NCBI GenBank assembly: GCA_027919835.1
Contig: JANVFP010000021.1
Coordinates: 372,001 to 436,000 of the forward strand
DNA: 64,000 nucleotides
Source of the DNA: Lentinula raphanica
Lineage: Eukaryota > Basidiomycota > Agaricomycetes > Agaricales > Omphalotaceae
Direction: 5' to 3'
The translations under genes and the position numbers were made by a program. Below are positions 57,721-64,000 of this stretch, in pieces (within the stretch, counting starts at the first letter, position 1; each line of letters opens with the position of its first letter). A model generated the notes under the pieces. The model ran no database searches. It was not told the DNA's origin and saw only the letters and a list, made by a program, of their open reading frames with translations.

Positions 57721-60008
57721 TAATTTTTTGAAACAGGCTCTTACTAGATGTGACCTGTGCGATGCACAACTGCCATAATCAAAGACACAATATTTATGTA
57801 CATGTAATAATTTGCAGGAGCAATAAGCTAAACTGGCCATTCACACCTCCTAAATCATGCCCCAGCCCAGTGCTGGGCTGTGAGCGGTTTTGAGGAATTT
57901 TTGCTATTTTTCTTGCATTTTTTTGCAGCATGTGACTTTGTGTCTGAATAAGCACACTTGAGGGTCCTCTTGATGAGTCTTGATGGTGGTTGAAGCAGTA
58001 GGGAGCAAAAACTTGCAGGAGCCTATTGGAAAGACTGGGGGTTTAAATATCCTTGAGCCAATGGGCACAGAATTTTCTAGACCATTCTGAGCGAAAGGAT
58101 GGAATGCATCCATTGTGCGGAATTCTTTAAATTGGGCGCTTAATCAATTGAAGAATGCCAAGCCCTTAGATTATCAATAGTCCGTTATCTCATATCTTAT
58201 ATTTGTCTTTGACATTTGTCTTTTATCTGGCTCGATAGCGATGCTGGTGGCAATAAAACAAATAAATATTTTAATTCCGAAAAAGGAAAGGGAGGAAAGG
58301 AAAGAGAGAGAAAGACATCCTTACTGTACGGTTCAAGACCTCTACTGCCCCACATAAATATTCGGGCATGTTGTACGGGATTTTGATGTACTAATTTGAA
58401 TAAAATAGACTAGAGTCCCAAGTGTTTATGGGCTGCTGAGGTTAGATCTGCTAAGTTTGGCCGTTCACACCGAGCCTTTCCTGGATTCTTTGAGTTACGA
58501 CCCATGCAATCTTTGACTGACAGCTGGAGGCAATCCTGACAAGCATACTGGCACCTAAACCAGGCACTTGCTCCGTTACATTGTCCAGGTTCCCGACTAT
58601 ATCATACACAGTGCCTGGTTAATCATGGCCTTTTGACTGCCAATTGTGGCTGTGAATCTAATGTTCGCTTTTCGCTGATCTGAGTTGTAAGTGCCAAAGT
58701 AGGATTGCTACATTAAATGAGTACAAAGATTGTGAGTAGGTAGAAGCAAGACACACCCAGCCACTGGTTCAGCATCATCTGCGAGCTCTTCAATGAATTC
58801 ATGGGCTACATGTTGTGGCTGAAGCGGTGCTTCCAAAGCATGGATAAGCTTTTCCGCACGCTGTGGATTTCGAGTTTTCTGCTTGATTAAGTTTGTGACA
58901 TCAAAGGCAAGAGAAAGAGACTGCTGAAGATTTCCATTCCTTTCCCAATCACCATTCGCATACTGAACCAATTGTTCATTCAACTAAAAGAAATGGATAT
59001 GAGAATTCAGAGATATTGTATATCAAAGACCTGCCTTGTAGAAAGCATCTGGCATTGATTCGACCCGGTGATTCCAGATTTGTACAGCACCAGGTGAAAG
59101 CTCTGAGCTGCTGATATAGAACTCTTTACATGTTGCCATCAGCGAGGAAAAAAGTCTCCGTTCTTGGACTGTATGTATTGGAAGAACAGCTTTCTGGGTT
59201 CCCTGTAGCTGAGCTAAGAATGCCTGCTTCTGTTTCTGGTCAAGGCTTGCAACAAATGGCTGCATCTCAGCCTTTTCAGGAATAGTGGCAGGGAGTGGAA
59301 GAACACCCAGTACTTCGTTAGTTGGTTTGTACAGGTTTCCATTGACCCAGGGTAGAGTGGATGGAGGATATTCCGGAAAATGAATCGATATCGTACTTTC
59401 TAGTTCCTGGATTTGGTTTGATAGCCAGATGTTATCATGACCATGGAATTTTTGGCCAGTTGAGTTGAACGTTCCAACCTGATACATTATTCAGCCTATT
59501 GGAAAGTCACTTGATAATAGGATGTAACTTACATGTAGATTGTGATGTAGAACGAGATCGAGGAGGCATGCACTCATATGTCGAATAGATGTTCCCCTTG
59601 TTGGCATTCTTGGCTGCAAATGTGTATGTGTGCCTCCCTCAGTCATGTTGGTTCCTCTGATACAATGCCAGATGCAAAGGGCTCCTGCACGGTAATTGAG
59701 ACCAATGCAGTAATAGAGTGATATCCTGGGAGGATCAGAGAGATATCCATTGCGGATGAGGTCTAGGATGTTCTTCACAGTTTTCCAGGTTGAAGAGGAA
59801 ACCAATGGTAAGCCAGTCTTGGCATCGCGCAGTGAACCATATGTCATGAAGACTTCGTGAACTATGGGATATAAAACTTCCGGGGGTGGTATTGTCCGAC
59901 GAACATGAAGCCAAAGCCATCGTGCTTTGAACTGTAACATAAAATCCCAAGTGAGACCTTTTGAGCGCAGCCAGTCAGAAGTACGTCGCTTATCCTCTGG
60001 ATGAGGAA

Positions 60009-60206
60009 CATCAGGAAAAATACCTCAGCTCCAAAGACTCTAGAGACACCCCCCAAAAGCCCTGAGATCTTTGAAGTGCTCCAGAGAATCTGAAAGCACT
60101 TTGAGGATGTCTGGAGAAACTCAAAGTGCTTTCAAAATCTCTGGTGTCTCCAGGCTTTGGGGGGGTGTCTCAGAAGACTTGAGAGCTAGGAACGTTTTTC
60201 CTGATG
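60009..60206. mobile_element. 198-bp fold-back MITE, copy 1
   Basis: It starts CATCAGGAAAAATACC and ends GTTTTTCCTGATG. The two halves are imperfect inverted repeats over nearly the whole length (both contain GAGACACCCCCC and AAAGCACTTTGAG-like blocks), so single strands can fold into one long hairpin. AA borders it on both sides. It interrupts the exonuclease-element gene; deleting it with one AA restores AIFIPHPEDKRR in frame. Confidence 0.85.
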
Positions 60207-60706
60207 AATAAATATTGCATCGCGTAGTGCCTGGGTAAAGGGGATACGTAGCGCATGTGTTCGAGAAATGTAAATCATATTGAACACATGAAAGGGATCC
60301 TTCAGAACACGGCTGCAAATCACATTTGTAAATGACTTGTGCGTTATATTCTGAGGACCGAGACTCGTTCTTCCAGTCTCAGCATTCTTCTCATCATACT
60401 CAGCATGATTGATAGAAGTACTAGGCAAGGAGGTATCTCTCAAAAGTGTAGAGTTGATCAAATGACCTAGCACATCCTGATCATCCTCATTCTCATTGAC
60501 TGATGCTGGGTCAGAATCACTGCCAGATGTAGCCGAGGAACTGGTAGAATGTGATGGGGTAGGCGGGGTAGGCTGTGTAGGCTGTGAGGCCTGAGATGCA
60601 CCAGGCTGAACTGGATGCGAGTGAGAGCCGACGCGGAGACATGTGAGAAAAGATACTGCATTGAATGGCACTGAGTCGAAGTCACCCAGTGCCTTCTTGT
60701 GTGCTT

Positions 60707-60904
60707 CATCAGGAAAAATACCTCAGCTCCAAAGACTCTAGAGACACCCCCCAAAAGCCCTGAGATTTTTGAAGTGCTCCAGAGAATCTGAAAGCACTTT
60801 GAGGATGCCTGGAGAAACTCAAAGTGCTTTCAAAATCTCTGGTGTCTCCAGGCTTTGGGGGGGTGTCTCAGAAGACTTCAGAGCCAGGAACATTTTTCCT
60901 GATG
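60707..60904. mobile_element. 198-bp fold-back MITE, copy 2
   Basis: Same length and ends as copy 1, with about five or six substitutions. TT borders it on both sides. Deleting it with one TT joins GAILK to AHKKALGDFDS in frame in the host gene. Confidence 0.85.
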
Positions 60905-62318
60905 TTTCAAGATAGCACCAGAAATGAGAACCTCCATAATACGAATGATCACACGAGTAGAAGTGATATGGATCTCATCAAAATAATCGACATCCTTCAT
61001 TGATGAAAGAAATCCTCAAGCAATGACTTTCTTTTGATCATCACTCAAGATAATCAATGCAGTGCCAGGGGGTGTCTCAGCCAAGACAGGTGTAGGAGGA
61101 GGAGTTTTGTTGATCTCATGGAAGAGAAGAAGACTAGCATACACATCTTTAGCCGCATAGTCAATCTGCAAAGGGCTCAACTGAGCATCTTCCCAGTTTG
61201 TACTGATGCACTCAGCTCTATTCTTTGGCAGACATCTCCCAAGAATAGTAGCAGTCAAGTCAGCAAGTGACATTCGAGCATCGGAGATGAGGAATCGCTC
61301 CTTTGCAAAGGAGCTTAGCTCAAGACCACCTAAAAATAGACCTTGACTAGAGACGGTCTCTAGATGATGGAGATCGCCGTTGACCATTCGCCCAGCCTTG
61401 AGAATGCAACGTTCCCACAGAAACCTAACTAGCTGGTGAGGAAGTTTGCTTGATGCTAGCTGTTCTCCAACCTACAAAGTATTTAATGAAAGGACATGTA
61501 GTAGTATAGTGATACTGCTCACTTGTAATATATAAACTTCATCTTTCAAGGCTATCTGAACAACCACTGTCGGTTCCTTTCCCTTGACTTGACCATCTTT
61601 GGAGACATCGACGTTCCATTCAGTGTCAAACCCAATGACTAAAACACCATTCGAGGGCAGTAGGTGATCCATGATTGCTTGGAGTGTGTTATCAATTTGT
61701 TCTACAGTCGAAAGGATATGAATGATGTTGGCAGGGACAGAAAACAAAGGAAGGTTGGAGTGTTTTTCAACAGGGACAAGGTCCTCAAGAAGCGAAGGAA
61801 AACACTCTTCTAGCATTCCCTTATCAGCTATATTATTGGTATAAAATACCTCTGGCTGCTGATGGCTGTATAGTTTGAGCAAGGTTTTCATATTTTGCAG
61901 TGTGCCCGTGAACTGAGAGTGAGATTTAGTAGCAACAAAATTGCATACTCGAATTTCGCCCTTGTTGTTGGTGACTGTGAGCAGTGCTGTGAAGATTGGA
62001 ACTCCGTCAACCTTTGCGATATGCTTTGCCAACTGCAGGCTATTACATCAGAAAAGCAGATTGAGTCAACAGAGAAACATACCTTGTGGCTATGATCAAT
62101 GGCACACACTCGACCGGTGAGCATCGAGGTGTGTTGCTGGATACTCTGTTTGTGGCTCTCAATGAACTCATCATAAACATTTCGAAGCCATTGTCCACTT
62201 GGTACAAAACCATGAAAACCTTGATCAGATGTATCTTCAAAAGGCAGAAATGGGGTGTATCTTTGGCCAGGAATATCCGAGTGTCGTCCACATTAGACAC
62301 TTTCACATTTGTTTCTAC

Positions 62319-62439
62319 GACCACACTCACAGTTACGCTACCACACTCACACTGAGGGCAAGCACATTCACACTTAGGTGTGCATATTCACATTCATGCA
62401 AGCACAATTACATTGAGGCCACCATACTCATTTTGACTT
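62319..62439. repeat. Degenerate ~20-bp tandem repeat, about six units
   Basis: Units of 19-21 bp resemble ACCACACTCACACTGAGGCA (for example at 62319, 62340, 62361, 62382, 62401 and 62421) with many substitutions. The array abuts the point where the exonuclease-element gene loses its 5' part. Confidence 0.6.
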
Positions 62440-62638
62440 GAAGTTCAGTGAGGCAAACACAATTTCAATGTATACGGTATATACATAGTAGTACAAGCTA
62501 GATCTTCTATGTTCAGTGGCAACACTAGCAAGTGTCAATAGATATGGATTGTAAAGAGTTATAAGGAACACTGGCAGTACGAAGAGAAGCAAACTGAAAA
62601 TTGTACAAAAAAGTTCAAAGTTCGTCGAATACATGACT

Positions 62639-64000
62639 TTAATACGCGTTATCTGAGCCATGTCCACTGAAACTGTACATGAAGTTGTTCGCATCAGAAG
62701 ATGAAGTGCTGGTGTAGGTGTTATAACCAACGCCACTTGAGCCAAAGCCATAGGCTGCCATATTGCTTGGACCAGGCCTAGGCCTATCCAGACCATAGAG
62801 AAAATCGTCATATCTCTCCCAGCTCGTACCTGTGCTATCAGTCGAATAGGGATTCGTCTCGTTGAGAGGTAGGCGTATTTGTAGCTGTTGGTCTTCGAGC
62901 ATGGGTACCATATCAGAAGGAAGGCTCGAAAGGTCATGGTCAGCTAGCAGAGAGTAGGAGTGAGTGGAAACGATATCAGCGTAGGCAGCAGAGAAGAACA
63001 TACTAAAAAAGTCATGGTCAGCGGGCAGGTTGGGTAACTTCTCATACATATTCGAGTTGGAATGATCAGTGGTATTCTCTGACAAAAGATTAGTACACAT
63101 CAATGCTTGTGTAGATAGAATTAACAAACCGTTGCCCACAGATTGAGCTGGGAGCTGATATGGAGCTGCAGCCATCCGGATTGTCGCTTTGCTTTTGGCA
63201 GCTGATACACGTCCACTCGAGCTCGATTGAGCAGGTTGAGGCCGTCGCGCGCGAGAAGGCTTCCCAGATTTCACGCGAAGCTCTTCCTTCAAATTGCTGA
63301 TTTTCGAACGAAGGCTGTCTAGCATGTGATCATGTTCCCGTGCCTCGGTTTTCTTTTGAGCTTTGGATGCTCTGCGGTTGAGATTACGACCTAAACGATG
63401 AAAACTGGTGTTATGAGGGTTTTTGAGGATGCCATGCTCGAGGGAGCTATAGACTTCTTCCTCGACTTTCGTGTCAAGATCATATGCGCTACATGTTGCA
63501 AAATCAGTATCGACAGCAAAACTAGATCGCCAGACATACAGCAGAATGGCCTCAACAATTGTTGTTTTGATCCCCGTATGCTCGTTGGTGAACTTATGTT
63601 GCATTTCATTGATGTTTGTTGTAGTCGGAGTAACAGCCCACGCAGTGTCGGACATATTCGAACGGCATTTCAGAATTCCGGATAGGATATAGGGTTTGAG
63701 TTTATCCTTCCACCACGCTATAGGTTCAAATCAGTACACCATATATGTCAAGAAAGGGTATTACAACCAAACATGCCTTGAATTGCTTTCGTCTTGTCAT
63801 TCTTCTTCAAACCATTGACCCACGCAGTAAACTCCTCAATTTCGGTGTCAGATGAAAGGTACATGAAGTTTTTGAGACGTGCAAATTCCTCCTTCAAATC
63901 TGGTGTGTCGAAGCACTGAATACCCCTGGAGTCAATGGTGAGTGGGCACACACACGTATCATATAGCGCTTGTAAGGCCTGCTTACCGTTTGCAATGCAC
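62639..64000 (-). CDS. Repetitive-family protein of Agaricomycetes, C-terminal part, possibly transposase-derived
   Basis: The gene enters from the right window edge and stops at 62639 (ends FSGHGSDNAY). Spliced exons read GIQCFDTPDLKEEFARLKNF, LSSDTEIEEFTAWVNGLKKN, AWWKDKLKPYILSGILKCRSNM, AWAVTPTTTNINEMQHKFTNEHTGIKTTIVEAI, then AYDLDTKVEEEVYSSLEHGIL and HRLGRNLNRRASKAQKKTEARE, followed by a coiled coil and a Ser/Asn/Tyr-rich tail. The WW...K...I...SNM...W...P.TTN..E.QH..N...G.K....EAI pattern recurs in many-copy Agaricomycete proteins, which I suspect descend from MULE-like transposases. This is recollection, not proof. One intron (63718-63776) seems to use a GC donor. The catalytic part, if any, lies outside the window. 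Confidence 0.5.

Larger units (their letters stand above)
56141..58707. other. Gene-free, transposon-derived region
   Basis: About 2.6 kb with no supported gene. It contains two TIR elements listed separately (56641-57184 and 57294-57720), a short hairpin CAGCCCAG-TG-CTGGGCTG at about 57863-57880 and AT-rich sequence. Open frames here lack motifs. Confidence 0.55.
58708..62300 (-). pseudogene. Decayed transposon-like gene: integrase-like region fused to an RNase D-type 3'-5' exonuclease
   Basis: Read on the minus strand. From about 62290: YTPFLPFEDTSDQGFHGFVP, WLRNVYDEFIESHKQSIQQH, then MLTGRVCAIDHSHK, an intron, and LAKHIAKVDGVPIFTALLTV, NKGEIRVCNFVATKSHSQF, EVFYTNNIADKGMLEECFPSL. This resembles an RNase H-fold transposase core (AID ... 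YTxN); the catalytic assignment is my inference. Then VLVIGFDTEWNVD (DxE of a DEDDy exonuclease), VVVQIALKDEVYILQV, and LSPLQIDYAAKDVYASLLLF (YAxxD). A TGA at 61016-61018 stands where relatives continue (VIA-x-GF). The frame is broken by two 198-bp MITEs. Downstream come DKRRTSDWLRSKGLTWDFML, IPPPEVLYPIVHEVF, CIRGTNMTEGGTHTHLQPRM and the C-terminal exons to 58708. The expected N-terminal part is missing. Related proteins are multi-copy in Agaricomycetes as far as I recall. Confidence 0.7.

Noticed and set aside
57826..58470. Two loosely similar segments (GCTAAACTGGCCATTCACACC and GCTAAGTTTGGCCGTTCACACC)
   Set aside because: Too short and too divergent to define a repeat or an element end from this window alone.

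Overview
The window reads as nuclear DNA of a filamentous basidiomycete, most likely an Agaricomycete. Genes are dense and lie on both strands. Most are split by many short introns of about 45-65 bp. Several families are typical of Agaricomycetes: F-box-like/LRR tandem arrays, a GH11 xylanase with a fungal CBM1, a multi-pass membrane protein family, a SAP/Cys-His finger protein and an exonuclease-bearing element family. All calls come from reading the sequence and recalling family motifs; no database search was possible.

Layout. 1-2.7 kb holds the 3' part of an amidase (GatA type), convergent with ribosomal protein eS19. 3.5-13.7 kb is a head-to-tail array of five F-box-like paralogues. They share promoter blocks; copy 4 is frameshifted by a 10-bp deletion and copies 2 and 3 share a nearly identical 3' end. 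14.2-16.8 kb is a head-to-head pair of membrane-protein genes. 18.2-19.2 kb encodes a secreted GH11-CBM1 xylanase. 19.8-26.4 kb carries the spindle-checkpoint kinase MPS1 and a large coiled-coil, tail-anchored protein that may be KASH/Kms-like. 27.3-31.0 kb holds a SET-domain methyltransferase and a delta-12 fatty acid desaturase. 31.4-38 kb holds a CK1-like kinase, a pyruvate decarboxylase and ribosomal eS12. 38.1-42.5 kb is an RNAi-type RNA-dependent RNA polymerase. 43-50.5 kb carries the CDC123 eIF2-assembly factor, a small secreted protein, ribosomal eL34, a tiny unknown gene, a SIKE/FGFR1OP2-like STRIPAK coiled-coil protein and a Pcl-type cyclin. 51.4-56.1 kb is a head-to-head pair: a SAP protein with five tandem Cys-Cys-His-Cys fingers, and a PHD-finger protein with a SUMO-interaction-like motif.

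56.1-64 kb is transposon-rich. It holds two different TIR elements without genes (544 bp and 427 bp, both flanked by TA). It also holds a decayed element gene that joins an integrase/transposase-like region to an RNase D-like 3'-5' exonuclease. That gene is 5'-truncated next to a degenerate ~20-bp tandem repeat, carries one in-frame TGA, and is interrupted by two copies of a 198-bp fold-back MITE. Removing each MITE plus one copy of a 2-bp AA/TT duplication restores the reading frame. A second repetitive-family gene runs off the right edge.

The most unusual items are the MITE-interrupted exonuclease element and the SAP/five-finger protein. The SAP protein and the PHD protein share a 275-bp divergent promoter and could be co-expressed chromatin factors (inference). 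The rest is mostly housekeeping, with the F-box array as the main fast-evolving block.
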